From the NCBI GenBank assembly GCA_965229565.1, contig OZ245888.1, positions 434,001-498,000 of the forward strand: DNA of 64,000 nucleotides. The letters run 5' to 3'. The notes beneath the pieces are model-generated. The model was not told where the DNA came from, did not search any database, and was given only the letters and a program-made list of their open reading frames with translations. Each line of letters begins with the position of its first letter. Position 1 is the first letter of the stretch. Made by a program: the position numbers and the translations under genes. Source of the DNA: JANQNX01 sp040217095 (GTDB lineage: Bacteria > Pseudomonadota > Gammaproteobacteria > Eutrophobiales > Eutrophobiaceae). This document shows positions 26,642 to 35,086 of this stretch, piece after piece.

Positions 26642-27064
26642 TTATTGTTCAGGCGGCTCGGTAATCATACCGACCGAAGGCACACCCGCCTGCTGTAACA
26701 ACGTCATCACTCGTACAACCTGGCCATAGGGCACATTATTGTCGCCACCAACCAGTACCGGTATTTCGGGTTGATATTTCAGCAGCGCACTGACACGATT
26801 CACCAGGACGTCAGCTGCAACAGGTTTATCCTGGTCATCACCATAATTGATAAAAAAGTTTCCCGCCTTGTCGACGTTCACGATTACCGGTTCCTTTTCA
26901 CTTTGTTCTAACGGTGCTGAGGGCGCCTGGGGTAATTCCACCTTCACGCCCTGGGTTAACAGGGGGGCAGTCACCATGAATATAATGAGTAAAACCAGCA
27001 TCACGTCGATATAGGGCACGACGTTGATCTCGGACATCGGTCGCTTGCGTATCCTTTGCCTCAT
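26642..27064 (-). CDS. tolR: Tol-Pal system protein TolR
   Basis: TolR is the ExbD-like subunit of the proton-driven TolQR motor. The 140-residue protein has the cytosolic start RKRPMSEINVVPYIDVMLVLLIIFMV, in which the Asp of YIDVMLVLL is the conserved proton-path residue, a single membrane helix and a periplasmic domain ending with VMTLLQQAGVPSVGMITEP. It is 25 bp after tolQ and four bases before tolA. Confidence 0.94.
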   Translation of the reverse strand: MRQRIRKRPMSEINVVPYIDVMLVLLIIFMVTAPLLTQGVKVELPQAPSAPLEQSEKEPVIVNVDKAGNFFINYGDDQDKPVAADVLVNRVSALLKYQPEIPVLVGGDNNVPYGQVVRVMTLLQQAGVPSVGMITEPPEQ

Positions 27065-27089
27065 TTATTCAAACCCGGTATTTGTTTTT

Positions 27090-27767
27090 TCAGGAATGTG
27101 CATGGCGGTGTAGTATTGATGCAAACTCTTCCATGAAATTGTCGTACCGATTGATCAATCGCTCTACATCGTAGGAAAAACGGTTGTAGGCAATCACTGC
27201 TGGTATGGCGGCAAACAGGCCCATGGCCGTAGCAATCAGTGCCTCGCTGATGCCGGGGGCGACCATCGCGATGGTCGCCTGCTGCACATTACCCAGCGCC
27301 TGGAAACTGTTCATGATGCCCCACACGGTGCCAAACAGACCAATATAAGGACTGGTTGAACCCACTGTGGCCAGGAATGAAAGGTTTGTCTCCAACTGAT
27401 CCATCTCCTTGTTCATGGCGATGCGCATGCTGCGCTGGGCTGCATCCAGTACGACCTCGGCTTCAATATGTTCCTGCTTGCGCAGGCGTACGAATTCCTT
27501 AAAGCCTGCCTCAAAGATCTTTTCCATACCGGTGGGCTCGTAGCGACCCTTGGTGATACGTGTATAGAGAGGGCTCAGGTCCTCTACCGACCAGAACTGG
27601 TTTTCAAACCTGGTGGCCTCCTTGATCGCGTACTGCAGAAACTTGCGCTTGTTAAAGATCATGGTCCACGAGATGACAGAGGCAAGCACCAGTATCAGCA
27701 TGACGAATTGCACCAGCAAACTGGCATTCAGGATTAAATCTAGAAAGGAATGATCAGTGGACATCAA
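27090..27767 (-). CDS. tolQ: Tol-Pal system protein TolQ
   Basis: TolQ is the ExbB/MotA-like inner-membrane channel subunit. The 225-residue protein has three membrane segments (about 14-36, 128-155, 165-190), with LATVGSTSPYIGLFGTVWGIM in the second and GISEALIATAMGLFAAIPAVIAYN in the third, both diagnostic. It overlaps the end of ybgC by 14 bp, so the two are translationally coupled. Confidence 0.94.
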   Translation of the reverse strand: MMSTDHSFLDLILNASLLVQFVMLILVLASVISWTMIFNKRKFLQYAIKEATRFENQFWSVEDLSPLYTRITKGRYEPTGMEKIFEAGFKEFVRLRKQEHIEAEVVLDAAQRSMRIAMNKEMDQLETNLSFLATVGSTSPYIGLFGTVWGIMNSFQALGNVQQATIAMVAPGISEALIATAMGLFAAIPAVIAYNRFSYDVERLINRYDNFMEEFASILHRHAHS

Positions 27768-28164
27768 GTAACTCCGTCAACAAGGCATCAGGCATTGCAG
27801 AAGGTCGCAGTGTTTCAGCATTGAGACATGCCACTTTGACCTCGGCCTGACTAAGTAATTCGTTATTCTCATTTTTTATTTGTTGTGCAAACGTAATGCT
27901 GGCACCGCGATGACTGAGAAACCTGGATGTAATCGTCAACAATTCATCCAGTCGTGCTGGCATAATGTAATCGATTGTTAATTTTTTTACTGCGAACAAC
28001 ACACCAAATTCTTCATGCAGTTTGTGGTGTTCAAAACCAATATTCCTTAGCCATTCGGTACGTGCGCGCTCCATGTAACGCAGGTAATTGGCATAAAAGA
28101 CCACGCCGGCAGCATCGGTATCTTCATAGTAGACACGCACATTCCATTCAAATTCAGCCGACAT
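27754..28164 (-). CDS. ybgC: Acyl-CoA thioesterase YbgC
   Basis: YbgC is a small hot-dog-fold acyl-CoA thioesterase always found at the start of the tol-pal operon. The 136-residue sequence has the 4HBT motif YEDTDAAGVVFYANYLRYMERARTEWLR (Asp in DTDAAGVV is catalytic). Its precise role in Tol-Pal biology is uncertain; acyl-ACP interaction has been proposed. It is 17 bp downstream of ruvB. Confidence 0.92.
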   Translation of the reverse strand: MSAEFEWNVRVYYEDTDAAGVVFYANYLRYMERARTEWLRNIGFEHHKLHEEFGVLFAVKKLTIDYIMPARLDELLTITSRFLSHRGASITFAQQIKNENNELLSQAEVKVACLNAETLRPSAMPDALLTELLDVH

Positions 28165-28181
28165 GTTTCAGGAAGCAGTTG

Positions 28182-29228
28182 TCAGTCTTCGCTATCGGAA
28201 AAAAGATCGGTACTCTGCGGAGTTTCGGCTGGCGCTTCCAGGCCGAAATGTTGCCATGCAGTCTTTGTTGCCACGCGTCCGCGCGAGGTGCGCATCATAA
28301 ACCCTTGCTGAATCAAGTACGGTTCGAGCACATCCTCGATAGTATCGCGCTCCTCGCCTATTGCAGCAGCCAGGCTATCGATACCAACCGGCCCACCATC
28401 AAACTTTTGCAGGATGGCGAGCAATAACTTTCTATCCATCATATCGAAACCGTGTGCATCCACGTTCAGCATATCCAGCGCCCGGGATGCGATGTCACCG
28501 GTTACCTTGCCGTCACCCTTTACCTGCGCGAAATCACGCACGCGGCGTAACAGGCGGTTGGCAATACGTGGTGTACCGCGCGAACGGGCCGCGATCTCAC
28601 CGGCCCCGGTATTGTCTATTTCCACCTCCAGTATGCCGGACGAACGTTTCACAATTTCCCCCAGTTCCTGCGGCGAGTAAAACTCCAGGCGCTGCACGAT
28701 GCCAAAGCGGTCACGTAACGGCGAGGTCAACAAACCCGCGCGGGTGGTGGCACCCACCAGTGTGAATGGCGGCACATCAAGCTTGATTGCCCGTGCCGCG
28801 GGCCCTTCGCCAATCATAATATCTATCTGGTAGTCTTCCATGGCCGGGTACAGCACTTCCTCGACGACAGGACTAAGCCGGTGAATCTCGTCGATAAACA
28901 GCACGTCGTGTGGTTCCAGGTTGGTCAGTAACGCGGCCAGGTCGCCGGGACGTTCCAGTACCGGCCCTGAGGTCTGACGCATGTTGACACTCATTTCATT
29001 AGCGATGATGTGGGCGAGGGTAGTCTTGCCGAGCCCGGGCGGGCCAAATATCAGTACATGGTCCAGCGACTCGGCACGCTGTCGGGCAGCACCAATAAAG
29101 ATCTCCATCTGCTCGTGGACAGACGTTTGTCCCAGGTAATCTTTCAGGAGTTTGGGACGCAGGGTATTGTCGGCAAGCGCGTCTTCGGCAGATCCCTGCG
29201 GTGAAATTACTGCGTTTGGTTCAACCAT
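28182..29228 (-). CDS. ruvB: Holliday junction branch migration helicase RuvB
   Basis: RuvB is the AAA+ motor that drives branch migration with RuvA. The 348-residue protein has NTLRPKLLKDYLGQ near the start, Walker A GPPGLGKTTLAHIIANE, Walker B DVLFIDEIHRLSP, sensor ATTRAGLLTSPLRDRFG and the C-terminal winged helix with TSRGRVATKTAWQHFG. It is preceded by ruvA with a gap of 122 bp and followed closely by ybgC. Confidence 0.95.
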   Translation of the reverse strand: MVEPNAVISPQGSAEDALADNTLRPKLLKDYLGQTSVHEQMEIFIGAARQRAESLDHVLIFGPPGLGKTTLAHIIANEMSVNMRQTSGPVLERPGDLAALLTNLEPHDVLFIDEIHRLSPVVEEVLYPAMEDYQIDIMIGEGPAARAIKLDVPPFTLVGATTRAGLLTSPLRDRFGIVQRLEFYSPQELGEIVKRSSGILEVEIDNTGAGEIAARSRGTPRIANRLLRRVRDFAQVKGDGKVTGDIASRALDMLNVDAHGFDMMDRKLLLAILQKFDGGPVGIDSLAAAIGEERDTIEDVLEPYLIQQGFMMRTSRGRVATKTAWQHFGLEAPAETPQSTDLFSDSED

Positions 29229-29350
29229 GTCGGGTGTCTATTTTCCCTTTTATTACGGGTTTGCGCCAGTCTATGATGCGCTTACTGTAACACAGTCATT
29301 GAGGCAAACTGCTGACAGCAATCTGGCAATCCGGTGACAATTTATCCTGA

Positions 29351-29953
29351 CTATTGCTTGACCGAGTTCTTCAGCGCCTCACGGATCAACTCCTCGCTGC
29401 TCATACCGTCAACAGCGACTGCCAATACAAAGCGACTCGCTTCCGGGGGTTTATATCCCAATCCGATCAAGGCACTGACGGCATCGTTAACAGGATCGTT
29501 TGCCGTTACGGCCGGGCGTTGCCCGGTGCCACTTTTCACAATGGCTGGCAGATCATCCAGCCTGTCACGCATTTCCACGATCAGTCTTTCAGCTGTTTTC
29601 TTGCCAACACCGGGTAGCTTGGTCAGCCTCGCAACGTCATCAGCCTGGACACAGGCGGCAAATTCATCGGCCTCGATACCTGACAAGATCGTCAATGCCA
29701 TACGCGCGCCGACACCGTTAACCTTGATCAGTGTGCGAAACAAGTGGCGTTCGTTTTCAGTTGCAAAACCGAATAGTAAATGGGCATCGTCTCGCACGAC
29801 GAGGTGGGTAAATAGTTCAATCTCGACCTCGGTCTCGGACAGGGCATAGAAGGTGGTCATCGGGGCTTCCACCTCGTAACCCACGCCCTGTACATCGATC
29901 AACAGTAATGGCGGCTGCCGCTTTACGATTACACCTCGCAGGTATCCAATCAT
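29351..29953 (-). CDS. ruvA: Holliday junction DNA helicase subunit RuvA
   Basis: RuvA binds four-way junctions and loads RuvB. The 200-residue protein has an N-terminal OB domain (MIGYLRGVIVKRQPPLLLID), a helix-hairpin-helix DNA-binding region (LIKVNGVGARMALTILSG and LTKLPGVGKKTAERLIVEMRD) and a C-terminal RuvB-binding helix bundle. The start at 29953 is the family start MIGYLRG. That ATG overlaps the stop of a 69-codon open frame in the ruvC-ruvA spacer. Confidence 0.94.
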   Translation of the reverse strand: MIGYLRGVIVKRQPPLLLIDVQGVGYEVEAPMTTFYALSETEVEIELFTHLVVRDDAHLLFGFATENERHLFRTLIKVNGVGARMALTILSGIEADEFAACVQADDVARLTKLPGVGKKTAERLIVEMRDRLDDLPAIVKSGTGQRPAVTANDPVNDAVSALIGLGYKPPEASRFVLAVAVDGMSSEELIREALKNSVKQ

Positions 29954-30155
29954 GTAACCGTCCCCAAGGGCGCTTCGGAAAATAGTAATTTTTTCGTGAG
30001 AGCGAGGAAGCCTGCGCGGACGAATGCATGGATGCAGGAGATAGAGCGACGCAGGAAGCCAAAGCCGAGAACCGAAGTGTATGAAAGAATACATGAGGAT
30101 TCGAGCACAGAGCTGACGAAGCTATCGCGGAAAAAGTGCATTTTCAAAGCGGCCT
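29954..30155 (-). repeat. Operon spacer element B between ruvC and ruvA
   Basis: The 202-bp gap between two genes that are normally adjacent contains two hairpin units on the plus strand: TGCAT/ATGCA around GG at about 30024-30035, and GTGTAT/ATACAT around GAAAGA at about 30077-30094. Both are preceded by CGAA and followed by a GAG. The second has the same layout as the queE-queC and purH-purD spacers, with one G-C for T-A exchange in the stem. A 69-codon frame (30159 to 29950, minus strand) spans it, starting at ATGA with the ruvC stop and ending at ATGA with the ruvA start. The frame may be a by-product of the repeat. Confidence 0.5.
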
Positions 30156-30674
30156 TCATTGCAGCCTCCCGTAGCGCATACCACTCACACCTTGCATACG
30201 CAGCAGGCCTTCCCTGGAATGGGCATGGCAAAGGGCAATGGCGAGGGCATCGGCGGCGTCGGCAGGGGGCGAATCTGACAGGCAGAGCAATACCTTGATC
30301 ATATGCTGTACCTGCTGCTTGGAGGCATGCCCCTTGCCCACGGTGGCCTGCTTTACCTGGTTGGCCGTATATTCATAAACGGGCAGGTCACGGATCGCAC
30401 AGGCCGCGATGGCAACACCTCTTGCCTGGCCCAGTTTCAGTGCGGAATCGGCATTCTTATCCATGAATACTTTTTCTATGGAGACTTCCTGTGGCTTAAA
30501 TTCGTTAATGACGGCAGTTATGCCCTCGTGGATCATCTTGAGTTTTTCCGCCAGCGTCTCGCCCTTGATCTTGATGACGCCGTGATCGATTTGTCTTGAA
30601 TGGTTGCCTTCGGTGTCAACGATGCCGAAACCGGTGTTAATCGAGCCTGGATCAATTCCCAAGATTCGGATCAT
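30156..30674 (-). CDS. ruvC: Holliday junction endonuclease RuvC
   Basis: RuvC resolves Holliday junctions by symmetric cleavage. The 172-residue protein opens with MIRILGIDPGSINTGFGIVD (catalytic Asp7), then has EVSIEKVFMDKNADSALKLGQARG (catalytic Glu) and the C-terminal PPADAADALAIALCHAHS with the last acidic residues. It is three bases downstream of yebC and upstream of the spacer before ruvA. Confidence 0.94.
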   Translation of the reverse strand: MIRILGIDPGSINTGFGIVDTEGNHSRQIDHGVIKIKGETLAEKLKMIHEGITAVINEFKPQEVSIEKVFMDKNADSALKLGQARGVAIAACAIRDLPVYEYTANQVKQATVGKGHASKQQVQHMIKVLLCLSDSPPADAADALAIALCHAHSREGLLRMQGVSGMRYGRLQ

Positions 30675-30677
30675 GGA

Positions 30678-31424
30678 TTAGTTCAACTGCTCGAGTATGT
30701 CATCGGCAATATCGGCGTTGGAATAAACCTTTTGTACATCGTCCAGGTCTTCCAGCATATCCAGTAGTTTCAACATGGTCTGCGCACCATCAAGGTCCAG
30801 CGCACTGGAGGTCTGCGCACGCATGGTAATCTCGGCGCTCTCCGGTTTTTGTTTAGCAGCAAGCAGGGCTTCTTTCACGTCCATGAAGTTATCAGGCTCG
30901 GTGATCACATCGATCGATCCATCCTCATTGGTAATGATGTCTTCTACACCTGCTTCCAGTGCCGCTTCCATCAGTTTGTCCTCGCTGGTGCCACTTGGGT
31001 AAGACAACAGGCCCACCTTGTCAAACAGGTAAGCCACGGAACCATCAGTACCGAGGTTGCCACCAAACTTGCTAAAGGCGTGTCGTACCTCGGCCACGGT
31101 GCGGTTACGATTATCGGTCATACAGTCGACCATCACTGCAACACCGCCCGGTCCATAACCTTCATAGCGAACCTCTTCCACGTTTTCGCCTTCGCCACCA
31201 CCGGCGCCGCGCGTTACGGCACGTTCGATAGTGTCCTTGGTCATGTTGTTGGACAGGGCATTATCAATAGCTGCCCGCAATCTCGGGTTGGAAGAAGGAT
31301 CGCCGCCACCCATCCTCGCGGCCACGGTAATTTCACGGATTAACTTGGTAAATAACTTGCCCCGCCTGGCATCTTCCCGACCCTTGCGATGCTTGATGTT
31401 TGCCCACTTACTATGCCCGGCCAT
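30678..31424 (-). CDS. yebC: YebC/PmpR family DNA-binding protein
   Basis: The 248-residue protein begins MAGHSKWANIKHRKGREDARRG and has the RMGGGDPSSNPRLRAAIDNA and YEGYGPGGVAVMVDCMTDNRNRT segments diagnostic of YebC/TACO1. Family members have been described as transcription regulators (PmpR) and, more recently, as translation factors that relieve stalling on proline-rich stretches. It is three bases upstream of ruvC, the conserved yebC-ruvC order. Confidence 0.93.
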   Translation of the reverse strand: MAGHSKWANIKHRKGREDARRGKLFTKLIREITVAARMGGGDPSSNPRLRAAIDNALSNNMTKDTIERAVTRGAGGGEGENVEEVRYEGYGPGGVAVMVDCMTDNRNRTVAEVRHAFSKFGGNLGTDGSVAYLFDKVGLLSYPSGTSEDKLMEAALEAGVEDIITNEDGSIDVITEPDNFMDVKEALLAAKQKPESAEITMRAQTSSALDLDGAQTMLKLLDMLEDLDDVQKVYSNADIADDILEQLN

Positions 31425-31503
31425 GCTCTGACTTGTGTTCCTGTATCACGAATGAATTTGCGGCGTATTCTAGCATTCCACCCCACATTGCCCAACAATG
31501 TGG

Positions 31504-32142
31504 CTAATCGCTGTGCTGGAAGCATCCCTGTTCAATAAACTGCCGACTTTGTAACCACGCACTCTCCGCCAGCAACAGTCCGAAGTGACTGGCATGTACC
31601 ACAATATGATCCTGCATACCCTCCAGCCGCGTTTCCTCGACTGCAATCGTCCCATCATTTGGCTCCGGAATTCCGGGGATGATCATGCCCATACCAAGGC
31701 GTAGATCACCGGCAATCACACCAAGAGGTATTGCCTCATTCCATTCCGGCAACGGACCCAGTAGTCCATGATGCAGGCTGTTACCCAGCAGCCATTGCCC
31801 GCCCGGCCAGTTCTTCAGGGTAGCCGCGGCGCGGCTGGTCTGGTTTGGCGTTCCGAGCATAACGACGCTGCCAATATTGATTGCATTTTCCCTGTTGAGG
31901 TATTGCCTGGCCACAAGGCCACCCAGGCTATGGCACACAAGGTGTGGTGGATTTAGTTCGAAGTGTTGCAGATAGTCTGTAAGTCGAGCTGCATTTTCTG
32001 CCACGCTGCAGCGAGAAGGATAGTGAAAGCGATGGGTACGATAACCGGCATTGTCGAAACGATGCATTAACAGGGACATGTCGTAACCGTTCATCCACAG
32101 ACCATGGATAAAAACGATGTCCTTGTCCTTACAACCGATCAG
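31504..32142 (-). CDS. Alpha/beta-fold hydrolase, probable CTG start
   Basis: This is a small alpha/beta hydrolase with oxyanion motif FIHGLWMNGYD near the start, nucleophile elbow VCHSLGGLVARQ and a C-terminal histidine (VVHASHFGLL). Substrate unknown; lipases and acyl hydrolases are nearest in appearance. The first ATG in frame (32094) falls after the His-Gly of the oxyanion motif, so it would give a truncated enzyme. The frame is open upstream into nadA but has no ATG, GTG or TTG. A CTG at 32142-32140 overlaps the nadA stop as CTGA and follows AGGAG by four bases, so I take it as the start (212 residues). The annotation of the start is inference. Confidence 0.75.
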   Translation of the reverse strand: MIGCKDKDIVFIHGLWMNGYDMSLLMHRFDNAGYRTHRFHYPSRCSVAENAARLTDYLQHFELNPPHLVCHSLGGLVARQYLNRENAINIGSVVMLGTPNQTSRAAATLKNWPGGQWLLGNSLHHGLLGPLPEWNEAIPLGVIAGDLRLGMGMIIPGIPEPNDGTIAVEETRLEGMQDHIVVHASHFGLLLAESAWLQSRQFIEQGCFQHSD

Positions 32143-33212
32143 GCGTCTCCTGCCAACAGCAAGGAAGACTTGTCGCTGGTGAAATCGAGCAGGCGCTGAA
32201 TCGACACTTTTGCCTTCTGAATGACATCCGGGTCGACATGGATCTCATTATTGCCAGTCTCCAGCACATGGGCAACCTTGCGCAGGCCGTTCATGGCCAT
32301 CCACGGACAATGGGCACAGCTGATACAGGTGGCACTTCTACCGGCAGTCGGTGCCTCGATCAGCACCTTGTCCGGCGCGGCCTGTTGCATCTTGTGAAAA
32401 ATACCGCGGTCAGTGGCGACGATAAATTCCCTGGCATCCATGCTGGCCACTGCCTTGATCAGGCCCGTGGTTGAGCCGACGTAGTCGGCCTGCTCGACCA
32501 CGCCTGCCGGAGACTCGGGGTGCACCAGTACTTTCGCGTCGGGATGTTCAGCACGCAGGGCCGCCAGTTCCTGCGACTTGAATTCCTCGTGTACGATACA
32601 GGCGCCTTGCCAGATCAGCATGTCGGCGCCGGTTTCCTGCTTGACGTAATCACCGAGATACTTGTCCGGGGCCCAGACGATCTTTTTTCCCTGCTCATGC
32701 AGGTGGCGCACCACGTCAACGGCACTGCCGGAAGTCACCATCCAGTCGGCCCGGGCCTTGACCGCGGCGCTGGTATTGGCATAAACAACAACCTCGCGAT
32801 CCGGGTGGGCATCGCAAAATTTAGCAAAGTCATCAATGGGGCAACCGATATCCAATGAACAATTGGCCTCCAGGTCCGGCATCAACACCCGCTTTTCCGG
32901 GTTCAGTATCTTGGCTGTCTCGCCCATGAATTTAACCCCGCAAACGACCAGGGTATCGGCGTCAGACTCGTTACCGAAACGCGCCATATCCAGCGAATCG
33001 GAGACGTAACCACCGGTGGCATCGGCCAGCACCTGGCAATCCGGATCGGTGTAGTAATGCGCCACGATAACGGCGTTCTGCTGCTTTAACAGCTGCGTGA
33101 TCCTGTCCGTCAGGCGCGCACGTTCAGCCTCGTTGATCTCTTCCGTCACCGTGGGCGGAATCTGATCCCGGGGCAATTCGTAGGACCGTTCCAGTAATGC
33201 GTCTGCAGTCAT
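32139..33212 (-). CDS. nadA: Quinolinate synthase NadA
   Basis: NadA condenses iminoaspartate with dihydroxyacetone phosphate to quinolinate for NAD synthesis, using a 4Fe-4S cluster. The protein shows VIVAHYYTDPDCQVLADATGGYVSDSL, VVCGVKFMGETAKIL, MPDLEANCSLDIGCP, VHPESPAGVVEQADYVGSTTGLI and the C-terminal CISCAHCPWMAMN with cluster cysteines. Two starts are possible: ATG at 33212 (357 residues, chosen) or TTG at 33248 (369 residues); neither has a strong ribosome-binding site. nadB and nadC are not in the window. It lies 54 bp (from the ATG) after aspS. Confidence 0.93.
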   Translation of the reverse strand: MTADALLERSYELPRDQIPPTVTEEINEAERARLTDRITQLLKQQNAVIVAHYYTDPDCQVLADATGGYVSDSLDMARFGNESDADTLVVCGVKFMGETAKILNPEKRVLMPDLEANCSLDIGCPIDDFAKFCDAHPDREVVVYANTSAAVKARADWMVTSGSAVDVVRHLHEQGKKIVWAPDKYLGDYVKQETGADMLIWQGACIVHEEFKSQELAALRAEHPDAKVLVHPESPAGVVEQADYVGSTTGLIKAVASMDAREFIVATDRGIFHKMQQAAPDKVLIEAPTAGRSATCISCAHCPWMAMNGLRKVAHVLETGNNEIHVDPDVIQKAKVSIQRLLDFTSDKSSLLLAGDA

Positions 33213-33244
33213 GAGATTAAGTAAATCGGAGATTACCCTGTTAG

Positions 33245-33280
33245 ACAAGCCAGAGCGGCTGAATTCCTAGTCTGGCTTGT
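33245..33280 (-). other. Hairpin spanning the aspS stop codon
   Basis: A perfect 10-bp inverted repeat, ACAAGCCAGA at 33245-33254 and TCTGGCTTGT at 33271-33280, surrounds the aspS stop codon with a 16-base loop. There is no T-run after it on the minus strand, so it is not a standard terminator; it could be an mRNA-stabilising or attenuating hairpin between aspS and nadA. Confidence 0.4.
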
Positions 33281-35045
33281 TGGATTTTGCCAGTTTGATG
33301 CCCAGCTCGCGCAGCTGCCTGGCGCCTGCCGCTGCGGGGGCAGCGGTAAGCAGGCAACTGGCAGATTGCGTCTTTGGAAAAGCGATGACATCACGGATCG
33401 TGGTCGCGTTAGCCATCAACATGACGATACGGTCAAGGCCAAAAGCGATACCACCGTGCGGAGGGCAACCGTAGGTCAGCGCATCGAGCAGGAAACCAAA
33501 CTTCTGCCGGGCTTCTTCTTCATTGATACCCAGCAGTTCCAGTACGGCCGACTGCATCTCCGTATCATGGATACGAATCGAGCCTCCGCCCAGTTCAATA
33601 CCGTTCATGACCAGGTCATAGGCACGCGACAGTGTCTTGCCGGGGTCCTGCTTGATTTTCTCAATATCGCTGGTGTTCGGGGCCGTGAACGGATGGTGCA
33701 GGGATTCCCAGCGCTTCTCGTCGTCGTTGTACTCGAACATCGGAAAATCGATCACCCACAATGGCTGCCATTCGCCTTGTAGCAAGTCGAGGTCTTGTGC
33801 AACCCGGTTGCGCAAGGCGCCTAGCGCATCGTTGACTACGCTGGTCTTGTCAGCACCGAAGAAAACCAGGTCGCCGGCCTGGGCGCCGGTACGCTGCATG
33901 ATCTCGGCAATCACTTCGTCAGGCAGGAATTTCAATATGGGCGACTGCAATCCTTCTCGCCCGCTGGTCGCGTCATTGACCTTGATATAGGCAAGGCCCT
34001 TGGCTCCAAACTGGCCAACATAGGCAGTGTAATCATCGATCTCCTTGCGCGATAGCCTGCTGCCACCAGGTACCGGCAATGCCGCGACACGACCATTTTC
34101 CATTTTCGCCGGGGCGGAGAAGACCTTGAATTCGACTTCCTGCATCAGGTCACTGACATCAACCAGTTTCAAAGGGTTTCTCAGATCGGGTCTGTCACTG
34201 CCATATTCATACATGGCATCGGCATAAGTCATACGCGGGAACGGGGACGGCAGATCCACGTCCAGGGTCTGCTTGAACAGCTTGCGGATCATCTCTTCCA
34301 TCAGGCCGGTGATACCGGCCTCGTCCATGAAAGAAACCTCGATATCAAGCTGGGTAAATTCCGGCTGGCGGTCTGCACGCAGGTCTTCATCGCGGAAGCA
34401 GCGGACTATCTGGTAATAACGGTCCAGCCCCGACATCATCAACAATTGCTTGAACAACTGTGGCGACTGCGGCAGGGCGAAGAAATTGCCGGGGTGAGTG
34501 CGACTGGGCACCAGGTAGTCGCGCGCGCCCTCGGGCGTGGCCTTGGTCAGCATCGGGGTTTCAATATCAAGAAAGCCGCGGCTGTCGAGAAAGTCCCGCA
34601 TCTGCTTGACCACGTTCGAACGCATCCTCAGGTTTTGCTGCATTTGCGGTCGACGCAGGTCGACATAGCGATATTTTAATTTAACGTCATCATGAACATG
34701 GTCGTCGTCAAGCTGGAAAGGAGGCGTGTTGGCCTTGTTCAATATTTCAATGGTATAGCCAAGGACCTCGATTTCACCGGTGGCCATATCGGGATTGACG
34801 GTGCCCTCGGGGCGGCTGCGTACCTTGCCGCTGATGCGGATAACATATTCGTTACGAACCGAGTCAGCGATCTGGAACGGCTCGGGCCGATCCGGATCGA
34901 AGACGATCTGGGCAATACCCTCACGGTCGCGCAGATCGATAAATATCACGCCGCCATGGTCACGACGACGATGCACCCAGCCACAAAGCGAAACTTCCTG
35001 GTCAATATGGGTACTGTTTAATTCTCCGCAATAGTGGCTGCGCAT
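33267..35045 (-). CDS. aspS: Aspartyl-tRNA synthetase AspS
   Basis: AspS charges tRNA-Asp (and perhaps tRNA-Asn, if non-discriminating). The 592-residue bacterial-type enzyme has the N-terminal OB anticodon-binding domain (VSLCGWVHRRRDHGGVIFIDLRDREG), class II motifs 2 and 3 (YQIVRCFRDEDLRADRQPEFTQLD; GGIAFGLDRIVMLM) and the bacterial GAD insertion (about 290-420). Whether it is discriminating cannot be read with certainty. It lies 41 bp after the DUF502 gene. Confidence 0.95.
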   Translation of the reverse strand: MRSHYCGELNSTHIDQEVSLCGWVHRRRDHGGVIFIDLRDREGIAQIVFDPDRPEPFQIADSVRNEYVIRISGKVRSRPEGTVNPDMATGEIEVLGYTIEILNKANTPPFQLDDDHVHDDVKLKYRYVDLRRPQMQQNLRMRSNVVKQMRDFLDSRGFLDIETPMLTKATPEGARDYLVPSRTHPGNFFALPQSPQLFKQLLMMSGLDRYYQIVRCFRDEDLRADRQPEFTQLDIEVSFMDEAGITGLMEEMIRKLFKQTLDVDLPSPFPRMTYADAMYEYGSDRPDLRNPLKLVDVSDLMQEVEFKVFSAPAKMENGRVAALPVPGGSRLSRKEIDDYTAYVGQFGAKGLAYIKVNDATSGREGLQSPILKFLPDEVIAEIMQRTGAQAGDLVFFGADKTSVVNDALGALRNRVAQDLDLLQGEWQPLWVIDFPMFEYNDDEKRWESLHHPFTAPNTSDIEKIKQDPGKTLSRAYDLVMNGIELGGGSIRIHDTEMQSAVLELLGINEEEARQKFGFLLDALTYGCPPHGGIAFGLDRIVMLMANATTIRDVIAFPKTQSASCLLTAAPAAAGARQLRELGIKLAKSNKPD

Positions 35046-35086
35046 TGATGGTGTTTCCGTCAGGGATTAAAACAAAGGGCGGAATC

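Noticed and set aside
25853..26698. Long plus-strand open frames opposite tolA (25853-26698 and 25960-26607)
   Set aside because: They are mirror images of the Lys/Glu/Ala-rich TolA helical domain and give Ser- or Leu/Phe-rich low-complexity translations; tolA itself is complete and in its conserved operon.
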